23,660 bases of DNA. It comes from Lentisphaeria bacterium (GTDB lineage Bacteria; Verrucomicrobiota; Lentisphaeria; Victivallales; UBA1829). The DNA is taken from positions 599 to 24,258 of the forward strand of contig DPDG01000049.1 in NCBI GenBank assembly GCA_003526375.1. The letters are read 5' to 3'. The notes beneath the pieces were generated by a model. It worked only from the letters and a program-made list of their open reading frames with translations, was not told where the DNA came from and made no database searches. The position numbers were made by a program, and so were the translations under genes. Each line of letters begins with the position of its first letter. The stretch's first letter is position 1. This document shows positions 9,047 through 16,479 of the stretch, one piece after another.

Positions 9047-12042
9047 TTCTCCGCAGTTTCAAATATTGCATAATCTCCTGCCGCCAGCGAAAGCACGCCG
9101 CCGTCCCGGAAGGACTTTCCGGTTTCGGCATTGCGTATGCCTGCGGGTTTGAGAGCAGAAAAATCAACAGTGCCGGATACAGGTCTGTCCGCAAAATTGA
9201 CAATGATGACCAGCGCCTTGCCGGGCCGTTTATAGTATCCCGCGGCAAAGCCTTCGGCCCTGACTTTTTTCTGTGACCAGTAGGGATGAAACTCCACGTC
9301 AGGTTCCGCGGTCCCGAACGCATCGCGGATTTTCTGAAGCGTTATCATCGGTGCCGTGTCGCACCAGATCGGCCACATGATGCAGTCGTGCGCGGCAATG
9401 CGCCCGGTGAGCTCACGGGCGGCGGCGAGTCCCTCCGCCGATTTCTTGTCCAGTTGCGGGCTTTTCGTGAGATTCGACATAATGACGCACGGTATGCCGA
9501 ACTGGCGCCCCGTGAGTTCCGCCCGCCAGCGTTCCGGAGGAAACGCATAACGCAGAAACGCGGGATCGCCTTTTGCGAGCTTCTCCCGCAGTTCACGATT
9601 GTGCGAGGCATACTCAGACAAGTATCTTTCCGATGCCACGTAGCCGGAATTGGAATGTTCAAACGTCATGTTGGCGTCGCAGAAGCTCATGAACGGAATG
9701 GACCACGTCGCCGACGCATGGGCAACGAGAATGGCACGCCCGCGCTCCTTCAGGAACACCGCGGCAAAACGTTTCATCAGATCGCGCCGCGCAAACCAGT
9801 CCCATTCGCAGCGTCGTTTCCCGTCAAACCCGACATAACCGGCTCCGTGAAGCGGATTCATGTCCCGGATCGGGAAACAATTGTCGATATCCCCCATTCC
9901 GTCGAAACCGAGTTTCGCATAACATTCCATGAGAAAACAGGCGAAATCAGCCCAGCCGGAATCGCTGGAAACACGGACCTCGCGTCCGCCTTTGGAGGCG
10001 CCGTAAGCGTAAATCAGCTCCGGTATCGTCTGCCATGCCTTCATATTCTCCTGCAGAATCGGGACACGGTAAAGAAAGGCGTCCTCCCCCGCAGGCCTGG
10101 CAAGGAACAGATCATTCAGTTGCTGCCCTTTCGGCTGACGGTCCAGATACTTGAGATATCCGATATGCACGCGGATGGGATCGAAATATCCGAGCGCCGG
10201 ACGCCCCTTTTTATGAAGTTCTTCTGTAAAACGCTTCATTTCAGCCTCGCTTTCCCTGCTGAACAGAGGGGCGGCGGTGGAACGGTATTCATCCGGCCAG
10301 ACCATCGGCATGGAACCGCAGACGCCATGCGATTTTTCAGAACCGTACATGCCGCGCCGCGTCGTGAAAAGCCAGTTGCGCCATCGGCTGCCCATCGGAC
10401 GCACAGGCGTCGCAAAAAAGCCGAACGTATAATCCAGCCGGCGGCTTGTTTTCAGCGGCTTCGTGACAGGCGAGACGGTAAAGGTCACTTTTCCGTCTTT
10501 TTTCACGGCTTCCAGAGCCCCGGGGCGGTCAGCCTGTTCGTCGGGGTAGAAATTCTTCTCGGAACCGGAAAACCAGAGAAAACCCTTGTCGTTGTCCCCG
10601 AACCACACCAGCGTCTTGAACGGTTCCCTGAAAAATATCCCGTCGCGTTCCGGCACCTTGAAACTCATGGATTCGGACGGCACCATAATAGAGAGCCCGT
10701 TCACATTCGGACAGCCGATAAAGTGCATGTAAAGGGCATTCTTTTCCGGCAGGCTGAAAGCGTATTCCAGACGGTTGACAACGACTTCGCGCTTCGGTTC
10801 CACCGCAAGGTCCACACGCACCATGCCGTCATACTCGACCGTAGTCCTGACTTCCAGAGAGAGTAAATCAGAATCGGCTCTGCCTGCAAACACGGCACGC
10901 CCTTTCCGGCTCTCGACAAGACGCGGCGCTCCGGTTCTGTAAACGGTCTCCCTGCCGTTGACGACCGTGCGGAATGTCATCGGTTCCGCCAGAAAGTTTC
11001 CGCCGGCAATTCCGGCTTCCGCAATCAACCCATACGGAGAAATGCGGTATTCCCGGTTCCACACCGACGCAGTATCTCCTTTCGCCTCGACCGGGCGGAA
11101 CGGCGGCAGCACATAATCCGGATCCAATGCTTCAATGCCGCGCCTCGGATTGTTCCAGTCGCGCCGCCCCGACACGGGCCCCGCCTCCACGATCGTCACG
11201 TTGTTCTTCATGCGCACATTGGACTCCGACGGCGCCAGCCCCATTTCACGTATGGTTTCCGACGCAGTTTTCCTCCACGCGGGAACATTGGAGCGGAACG
11301 CGCGGAACTCCATGGTGTAAACCGGCGACCGATATCCCTTTTTCCATTCGGGCAGTTTGTGAAACAGAAAATATTTATGATAGGTCTTGTGATCCCATAT
11401 CGCATGTTTCCGCACAGCCGTCGGAATGGGAGTCTTCACGCCTGCCGCCACCCCGACTTCACCGTTCCGGCGGTAGAGCGCATAAGAGGATAAATCGGCG
11501 TTGAGACACCATGAGCCGTCGGAAACCAGATTCCCGGACGTGCCGCCGGACGGCGTATTCATGATCCAGTCCGTAAACGCCGTATTCCACGGCATTGTGA
11601 CGGGATAGAAATAAGACGGTTTCTCACCGGATACGATTTCATAGGAAACGCTGTAAATCAAACCGGACGGCGTCAGAGTCATAACCGTCTTCAGGCGCAG
11701 ACCGTCGAGAAGGCTTGTTTTTGTGAAGACCAGTTTTTTTCCGCTTACCGGAGAAACCGCACGGGAAATCTTAGCCCCGTCCGCCTCCAACTCCACGGAC
11801 AACACCTTTTCCGGCGTCCGCAGGGGCTGGACAACGCTTCCGGCGGATGCCGTATCCGATGTAAAGAGCTGAATTCCGTCATATGCGAATCCGGAAAGTG
11901 AACAGGCGCGTTTCGGCAGCAGTGTCACCGTATAGTCTCCGCTCTTCATCTCGAACAGACCGGAATCAGGCATTTCCGTTCCGGATGCGGTGAGTAAAAT
12001 ACATGCCGTGGAAACGGCAAGCGGCACAATCATCTTTTTCAT
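9043..12042 (-). CDS. Large secreted DUF6067-like putative glycoside hydrolase, 999 aa
   Basis: A multidomain extracytoplasmic protein, probably carbohydrate-active. The ATG at 12042 is preferred (GGGAG 9 bp upstream, then signal peptide MKKMIVPLAVSTACILLTAS); a TTG at 12048 is too close to that site. The N-terminal beta domain (about 30-255) is shared with the last gene of the operon. A second beta-sandwich follows, ending near residue 540 with FGFFATPVRPM, a signature resembling DUF6067/GH123-type N-domains. Residues about 570-920 look like a TIM barrel (GYFDPIRVHIGY, then GFDGMGDIDNC with D718 and D720 as candidate catalytic acids). The end (about 942-999, VNFADRPVSGTVDF) is a C-terminal beta-sandwich typical of glycosidases. 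The start lies 2 bp after the pilin stop. The family name is a moderate-confidence recognition; the substrate is unknown. Confidence 0.78.
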   Translation of the reverse strand: MKKMIVPLAVSTACILLTASGTEMPDSGLFEMKSGDYTVTLLPKRACSLSGFAYDGIQLFTSDTASAGSVVQPLRTPEKVLSVELEADGAKISRAVSPVSGKKLVFTKTSLLDGLRLKTVMTLTPSGLIYSVSYEIVSGEKPSYFYPVTMPWNTAFTDWIMNTPSGGTSGNLVSDGSWCLNADLSSYALYRRNGEVGVAAGVKTPIPTAVRKHAIWDHKTYHKYFLFHKLPEWKKGYRSPVYTMEFRAFRSNVPAWRKTASETIREMGLAPSESNVRMKNNVTIVEAGPVSGRRDWNNPRRGIEALDPDYVLPPFRPVEAKGDTASVWNREYRISPYGLIAEAGIAGGNFLAEPMTFRTVVNGRETVYRTGAPRLVESRKGRAVFAGRADSDLLSLEVRTTVEYDGMVRVDLAVEPKREVVVNRLEYAFSLPEKNALYMHFIGCPNVNGLSIMVPSESMSFKVPERDGIFFREPFKTLVWFGDNDKGFLWFSGSEKNFYPDEQADRPGALEAVKKDGKVTFTVSPVTKPLKTSRRLDYTFGFFATPVRPMGSRWRNWLFTTRRGMYGSEKSHGVCGSMPMVWPDEYRSTAAPLFSRESEAEMKRFTEELHKKGRPALGYFDPIRVHIGYLKYLDRQPKGQQLNDLFLARPAGEDAFLYRVPILQENMKAWQTIPELIYAYGASKGGREVRVSSDSGWADFACFLMECYAKLGFDGMGDIDNCFPIRDMNPLHGAGYVGFDGKRRCEWDWFARRDLMKRFAAVFLKERGRAILVAHASATWSIPFMSFCDANMTFEHSNSGYVASERYLSEYASHNRELREKLAKGDPAFLRYAFPPERWRAELTGRQFGIPCVIMSNLTKSPQLDKKSAEGLAAARELTGRIAAHDCIMWPIWCDTAPMITLQKIRDAFGTAEPDVEFHPYWSQKKVRAEGFAAGYYKRPGKALVIIVNFADRPVSGTVDFSALKPAGIRNAETGKSFRDGGVLSLAAGDYAIFETAEK

Positions 12043-12044
12043 AT

Positions 12045-13433
12045 TCAAAAACTCCCTATTGGTTTACGGACTTTGGATTTACTGCTCCAGTATGTATTCC
12101 CATTGACGGCGACATTCGCAGTGGAACATACCCCCACATCCTCATAAGCGGTCGGATAAGTATACCCCCCCATTGCAGTCAATACGCTCCGGCTGGCGAT
12201 GCTGCTCACACGTCCGTCGCACCACAGGATATTCACACTGCGCGAATGCACAGGCACAAGCTGTCCGCTGGCATGTGATTTATAGGACGCGAGCATATAA
12301 TACCCGGTTCGCAGCGACGCGGTTCCGGCGGCGCTCGGCAAACGGGTATCGCCGCTGTATATGGTCTGATCGGGAAGCAGGATCTCACTCTCTTTCAGCG
12401 GGGAGGCCAGATAGGTGTCGGCATCCGAATTGTCAAAAGAATATCCGCCGGAAACAGTAGACATGTTCAACCCGTAGCATTGTCCGTTCAAGGGGCCGAT
12501 GGGTTCCACACCCACAAACGTCGAATCCGTCGGGCAGATCAACGCATTTTTCTGATTGCCGAGATACATTTTGACAAAATAGTAAGGCCAGAAAACCCGC
12601 TGTCCCTCGTATTGCAGATATCGGATCGGATTGAAGTAGCCCTGATTGTCATCACGGTACAGAGTCCCGGCTGTGCCGAGCTGTTTCAGATTGTTGATGC
12701 ACACAGTGCTTCGCGCCCGTTCTCTTGCCTTGTTCAACGCAGGCAGAAGCATTCCGGCAAGAACTGCGATGACTGATATCACGATAAGGAGCTCGATCAA
12801 AGTGAAAATTCGTATTTTCACCCTGCGAAGGAAGAATATTGAACAGGGAACAGAGAAGGAAGAAGGAACGGGGAAACAATCAAACAATCGAGCAGGAAAA
12901 CATTTGAACAATGGAAGGAAGAAGAAAGAAGAAAGGCAAAGGGATTGATTCCATCCTCTTTTGGAAACCGTTCCCAGTCGCGAATTACGGCAGATTTCGA
13001 CATTGGAAACAAAATCATGGTGGGGGGACTCGCTCCGCGAGGCCCTGAAAACATTTTCATCAGGACAGAATTCCGAATCCAGGTTCAGACTTGTTCTTTG
13101 CGTTACATCCCTCCGGTGCTCGCGGAGCGAATACTTCACTTTGTCATTGTCTTTCATGAACAGGGCAGAATCGCAATCCGCGGCGCGGAATGGAACTCTC
13201 GCCCCGCCTTGCTTCCGCCGGAACGGAATACCCCTTTCATAAGTTTTACTTATCAGAAACTCAATCAATGTAAAATAAACCAAAGCGGGATTCCTTTTCC
13301 ATTTTGGCGTGGAACGGCGGGGAAGACAGCGTCTTTCCCTCTTTGCAGAACATGGAAGACTGCATCCTCTGCAAATTTTCATGATAAAAAACTCTGTCAA
13401 GGCAAGAGTCTCTCTTTTCCACGGATTCAACAT
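12045..13433 (-). CDS. Pilin-like H-X9-DG protein with two tandem class III leaders, 462 aa
   Basis: The C-terminal 250 residues are a typical Lentisphaerota pseudopilin: FTLIELLIVISVIAVLAGML starting at residue 210, the NNLKQLG segment and H-X9-DG (H396, nine residues, DG). In front of it the frame is open for 204 more codons and contains another leader start, YFTLIEFLISKTYERG at 53-68. The far start at 13433 is chosen because GGGAG lies 7 bp upstream and it is only 31 bp after the LacI stop. The alternative GTG at 12821 (giving 258 aa) starts just before the second leader but has no proper ribosome site. Residues about 68-204 look like no domain I know: basic, Ser/Arg-rich, then Phe/Pro/Cys-rich. 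The conventional pilin may be made by internal initiation, or the extension is a decayed insertion kept in frame. Confidence 0.7.
   Translation of the reverse strand: MLNPWKRETLALTEFFIMKICRGCSLPCSAKRERRCLPRRSTPKWKRNPALVYFTLIEFLISKTYERGIPFRRKQGGARVPFRAADCDSALFMKDNDKVKYSLREHRRDVTQRTSLNLDSEFCPDENVFRASRSESPHHDFVSNVEICRNSRLGTVSKRGWNQSLCLSSFFFLPLFKCFPARLFDCFPVPSSFSVPCSIFFLRRVKIRIFTLIELLIVISVIAVLAGMLLPALNKARERARSTVCINNLKQLGTAGTLYRDDNQGYFNPIRYLQYEGQRVFWPYYFVKMYLGNQKNALICPTDSTFVGVEPIGPLNGQCYGLNMSTVSGGYSFDNSDADTYLASPLKESEILLPDQTIYSGDTRLPSAAGTASLRTGYYMLASYKSHASGQLVPVHSRSVNILWCDGRVSSIASRSVLTAMGGYTYPTAYEDVGVCSTANVAVNGNTYWSSKSKVRKPIGSF
13030..13130. repeat. 12-bp perfect inverted repeat inside the pilin 5' extension
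   Basis: TCGCTCCGCGAG at 13030-13041 and CTCGCGGAGCGA at 13119-13130 are perfect reverse complements 77 bp apart, inside the open frame between the two pilin leaders. Confidence 0.8.
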
Positions 13434-13464
13434 TTCATTCCTCCCTTTTCTTTAACGAAACCGG

Positions 13465-14544
13465 TCATATCAGTTCCTGCGGCAGTTTCCCGTCTTTGCT
13501 TTCTGTCGTTTCCGGAAAACCGTATATGATTTCATCATCCGGGCCTCCGCCCGAACTCTCCCTTACAACAAGATACGGCCTGACAAGCTCCGTTTTCTCT
13601 TTCCCGCCGAAGATCATGCGGATCAGTTTCCTTACCGCCAGCATTCCCTCCTCCATCGTCGGCTGGTGCACCGTCGAAAGGCGCGGCAGGGAATATTTAC
13701 TCTGCTGCTTGTCATCGTTGCCGACCAGCAGGACACGGTCTCCGGGCGTGATGCCGACACGGGCAAGATGGATCAGCATATTGAATGCATGCACGTCACG
13801 GTCCGCATAGATACCCGTCCTGACTGTTGAATTTGCAAGCTCACGGTAATCTTCCGGAGTCCTGAGCTCCTCCGCCGTAAATCCCGCCCGTTTGAGCGCC
13901 ATGCGGAAACCGTCGATACGGGATTTGTAGGGCATCGGTTCCAGATAGGAGTAGCGGAACTCGCGGCACCCCTGTTTCAGCAGATGCACAGCCGCAAGCA
14001 TCCCGCCGTAAGCCTCGTCAATATTCACCTGCGGAATTGCACGGAATTCCGCGTCCACCCTGCCCTTCCGGGTATTTGTCGGAGTATTCAGCAGCAGAAT
14101 GGTATTCCGTTTCTCATGATATTTTCTCAACATTTCGGCACAGCTTCCGGTAAGCGCGAACGGCGGATAGGTAATCACTCCGGAATGGTCTATACCGTCG
14201 ATCATGCGCAAAAGAAATCCGGAAAGATCGGATTCGGAACCGCCGCGATAAAATTTCAAGGGGAAATTCTCCTCTCCCGCCGCACGGACAATGCCGTACA
14301 TCAGATCCGCAGTCAGGCGGTCGGCGTTTTCCGGCAGAAAACAGTAGATGGTCGCACAGCGTTTGCGCCCGTTGAACGACGCCTGGCGGTTGGGCTGGTA
14401 GCCCATGCGCATGGCGGTGCGCTGTATCAGCTCGCGGGTCTCCGCTTTGACAACGGCATGTTTATCGGGATTCTCGCTCAACGCACGTGAGACCACAGAC
14501 ACGTTGAACTTCACTTCCTTTGCGATGTCGGACAGAGAAACCAT
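13465..14544 (-). CDS. LacI-family transcriptional regulator, 359 aa
   Basis: A one-component sugar-type repressor. The LacI helix-turn-helix is at residues 3-27 (SLSDIAKEVKFNVSVVSRAL) followed by the hinge region ending GYQPN, then a periplasmic-binding-like effector domain (LLNTPTNTR, VNIDEAYGGMLAAVHLLKQGCREF, RIDGFRMALKRAGF, VLLVGNDD, a variant of the usual end). The start at 14544 has AAGGGG upstream; the longer open frame to 14724 begins before the promoter and is not used. It is the first gene of the operon with the pilin and three carbohydrate-related genes, so it probably represses its own operon until a sugar product binds. The ligand is unknown. Confidence 0.92.
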   Translation of the reverse strand: MVSLSDIAKEVKFNVSVVSRALSENPDKHAVVKAETRELIQRTAMRMGYQPNRQASFNGRKRCATIYCFLPENADRLTADLMYGIVRAAGEENFPLKFYRGGSESDLSGFLLRMIDGIDHSGVITYPPFALTGSCAEMLRKYHEKRNTILLLNTPTNTRKGRVDAEFRAIPQVNIDEAYGGMLAAVHLLKQGCREFRYSYLEPMPYKSRIDGFRMALKRAGFTAEELRTPEDYRELANSTVRTGIYADRDVHAFNMLIHLARVGITPGDRVLLVGNDDKQQSKYSLPRLSTVHQPTMEEGMLAVRKLIRMIFGGKEKTELVRPYLVVRESSGGGPDDEIIYGFPETTESKDGKLPQELI

Positions 14545-14578
14545 AAAAAAACAACCCCTTGTTTTGCTTCTTTTATAA

Positions 14579-14606
14579 ATTATAATGTATTTTACGGATT
14601 TGTCAA
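14579..14606 (-). promoter_or_regulatory. Perfect-consensus sigma70 promoter of the LacI-led operon
   Basis: On the minus strand TTGACA (14606-14601) and TATAAT (14584-14579) both match consensus exactly with a 16-bp spacer, 34 bp ahead of the LacI start. A palindrome TTATAA-A-TTATAA at 14573-14585 overlaps the -10 box and is a possible repressor site. Confidence 0.75.
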
Positions 14607-14684
14607 TAGGGATAACAGAAAAAAATCCATAAATCGGAAAAAATATTTGCAATACGGCTGTCGTAAAGTCCGCAGAAAGGGCAG

Positions 14685-14718
14685 AAAAAAAGACGGAAGC
14701 TTCAGGAAAACTTCCGCC
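14685..14718 (-). terminator. Terminator of the esterase gene
   Basis: Read on the minus strand, GGCGGAAG (14718-14711) pairs with CTTCCGTC (14699-14692), one G-T pair, followed by seven T. It lies 22 bp after the esterase stop and also insulates the LacI promoter. Confidence 0.85.
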
Positions 14719-14740
14719 TTTCATCAGACTGTGTTTCAGA

Positions 14741-16207
14741 TTACTTTTTCGCAGCCTGTCTCAGAATCTTATTCATCGCATTGTACCCAGCCGGATTCTT
14801 GCCGACATGCCCTTCGGTCGGGAAAATCGTCATATGCTTCTCCGTTGCCGCAGGAAGATTGTTGAACACGGCATACACGGAAGTCGGAACACATGTAAGG
14901 TCGATCATGCCGACAGTCATGTAGACCGGGGCTTTGATGTACTTGGCAAAGTTCACATTGTCATAATACTTCGATACTTCCGCAGTCTTGGCATCCGCCG
15001 GCTTGCCGTCCCTGACGGCAAACAGACGCGGCCAGCCGGACTGGCGCCCGGCAAGATTGCCGCAATGGTCGCTCAATGCCGGAACACCCGTCAGGCAGAG
15101 AGAAACCTGCGGGTCAAGCGCCGCCGCAACGATCGCCTGCGCACCGCCCTGACTTGATCCGATGACAATCAGATTTTTACCATCCCATTCAGGAAGCGTT
15201 TTCACATAATCAAGAGCGCGGAGGACACGCAGATACATATTCTTGAAATAGAATTTGTCGCGGTCATTTTTATTTTTATGGGGATATCCGCGCAACTCAT
15301 TCGTTTTCAGATTATTATAGTATTCCTTCGGCTGTCCGTTGAGAATCCCATGCGCATTGACGTCAAAAGAAATCGCATTGTCTCTCATCGGTTTATTTGC
15401 AGTGTAAACACCTGCGCCATGATAGGAAACCACAGCCGGGAGACTTTTGGGTTTCGCCCCGGCGGGTATCGTCAGATAACCGGAAACCGGAACGTTGTCC
15501 ACACAATCCACCTTCACATCATAGCATTTGAATTTTCCCGCCTGTTTCCCTTTCACCGGAACCTCCACTTTCGCCGCCTTTACAGGAACTTTGGCAAGAG
15601 CGGCTTTCTGATCGTCCCAGAATTTCCTGAAATCCGCAGGTTCTTCACAGCCGGCTTTGATCTTTTCCGGTTCCACCATCGCGCCCGCGCCCGCCATGAT
15701 CACTTTCTTGCGCTTCAAAAGAGGCTTGCCGTTTTCATCCAGGAGCACAGCACGGACCTGAACCCAGCCGGGCTTGTCCAGAGATGCTTCGCAAACCAGC
15801 GGCTTGCCGTCCGTCGTCGTGATGATATTCTTCTGAAGTTTGCCGTCGCCGGAAGATACCGCATACCCGATTTTCTGCCCTGAGACCGGTTGTTTCGCCT
15901 TGTCGAGCAGCGTAATATTGAAACGAATCTTTTCACCGGTTTTATAAATATTCTTCTTCTCCGCCGGCGTCACCTTGAGACGGTAACTCTCATAAGCAGG
16001 CCTTTCCTGCTTCGGCGCTGCCGGTTCCGCCTTTACCGCGGCGGCTTTCTCTGCCGGAGCCTCCGCTTTCTTCACAGGCTGTTCCGGAACGGCTTCCGTC
16101 TTCGTACACTCTCCGGCAGTGATGCATCCGCAACAACATGCACTCAGGAAAAGCGCCGCCAATGCGGTCAGCCCCGCCGCACATGAGATTCTGAATTTGA
16201 CATTCAT
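14741..16207 (-). CDS. Lipoprotein acetyl-xylan-esterase-like alpha/beta hydrolase, 488 aa
   Basis: Probably removes acetyl groups from xylan or other sugars at the cell surface or in the periplasm. The N-terminus is a lipoprotein signal with lipobox LSAC (acylated Cys at 24), then an Ala/Lys/Pro-rich linker to about residue 70. Residues about 75-175 form an Ig-like beta domain (KTGEKIRFNITLLD, WVQVRAVLLDENG). The C-terminal hydrolase is of the AXE1 (carbohydrate esterase 7) type: AVVSYHGAG for the oxyanion region, GSSQGG with nucleophile S352, acid D436 (MID) and H467 (EGHVG). Start at 16207 has AAGGAG upstream. It is monocistronic with its own promoter and terminator. Exact acyl substrate is uncertain. 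Confidence 0.85.
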   Translation of the reverse strand: MNVKFRISCAAGLTALAALFLSACCCGCITAGECTKTEAVPEQPVKKAEAPAEKAAAVKAEPAAPKQERPAYESYRLKVTPAEKKNIYKTGEKIRFNITLLDKAKQPVSGQKIGYAVSSGDGKLQKNIITTTDGKPLVCEASLDKPGWVQVRAVLLDENGKPLLKRKKVIMAGAGAMVEPEKIKAGCEEPADFRKFWDDQKAALAKVPVKAAKVEVPVKGKQAGKFKCYDVKVDCVDNVPVSGYLTIPAGAKPKSLPAVVSYHGAGVYTANKPMRDNAISFDVNAHGILNGQPKEYYNNLKTNELRGYPHKNKNDRDKFYFKNMYLRVLRALDYVKTLPEWDGKNLIVIGSSQGGAQAIVAAALDPQVSLCLTGVPALSDHCGNLAGRQSGWPRLFAVRDGKPADAKTAEVSKYYDNVNFAKYIKAPVYMTVGMIDLTCVPTSVYAVFNNLPAATEKHMTIFPTEGHVGKNPAGYNAMNKILRQAAKK

Positions 16208-16255
16208 GAAATTTCTCCTTGATTGATGGTAACACTTGTTTGCATACAGTTGAGG

Positions 16256-16284
16256 AAAATAGCATCCGGAAACGGAAATTTCAA
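16256..16284 (-). promoter_or_regulatory. Candidate sigma70 promoter of the esterase gene
   Basis: On the minus strand TTGAAA (16284-16279), a 17-bp spacer and TATTTT (16261-16256), about 48 bp upstream of the start codon. Confidence 0.5.
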
Positions 16285-16367
16285 AGAGAAAAAGAAAAAT
16301 TCTCCGGAGAGTTTATGAAAAAACAGGCTATGCGGCAATCCGGCAGAGGTCGGAGCAGACCGGATGA

Positions 16368-16403
16368 TAAAAAGCAGCGGGGACCTCGGGATGAGGTCCC
16401 CGC
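16368..16403 (-). terminator. Rho-independent terminator of glnN
   Basis: GCGGGGACCTC at 16377-16387 and GAGGTCCCCGC at 16393-16403 form a perfect 11-bp stem with a 5-nt loop; on the minus strand it is followed within 3 bases by a run of five T. Confidence 0.88.
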
Positions 16404-16422
16404 CAGTGTGGGGGTGTATCAT

Positions 16423-16457
16423 ATTACCGGCTGCGAGAGAGAGAATCAGCCGGTAAT
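16423..16457 (-). repeat. Second perfect hairpin in the glnN 3' untranslated region
   Basis: ATTACCGGCTG at 16423-16433 is the exact reverse complement of CAGCCGGTAAT at 16447-16457, with a 13-nt purine-rich loop. It sits between the glnN stop and its terminator and has no T-run, so it may stabilise the mRNA end. Confidence 0.7.
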
Positions 16458-16479
16458 CATGGAGAGAGAATTCAATTGA

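Noticed and set aside
9286..10866. 526-codon open frame antisense to the 999-aa secreted protein
   Set aside because: Arg/His/Pro-rich translation with no recognisable domain, signal or ribosome site; the minus-strand gene explains the region.
16219..16479. 86-codon plus-strand ORF between the esterase gene and glnN
   Set aside because: It runs through the glnN terminator and the second hairpin and the esterase promoter; those signals explain the sequence better.
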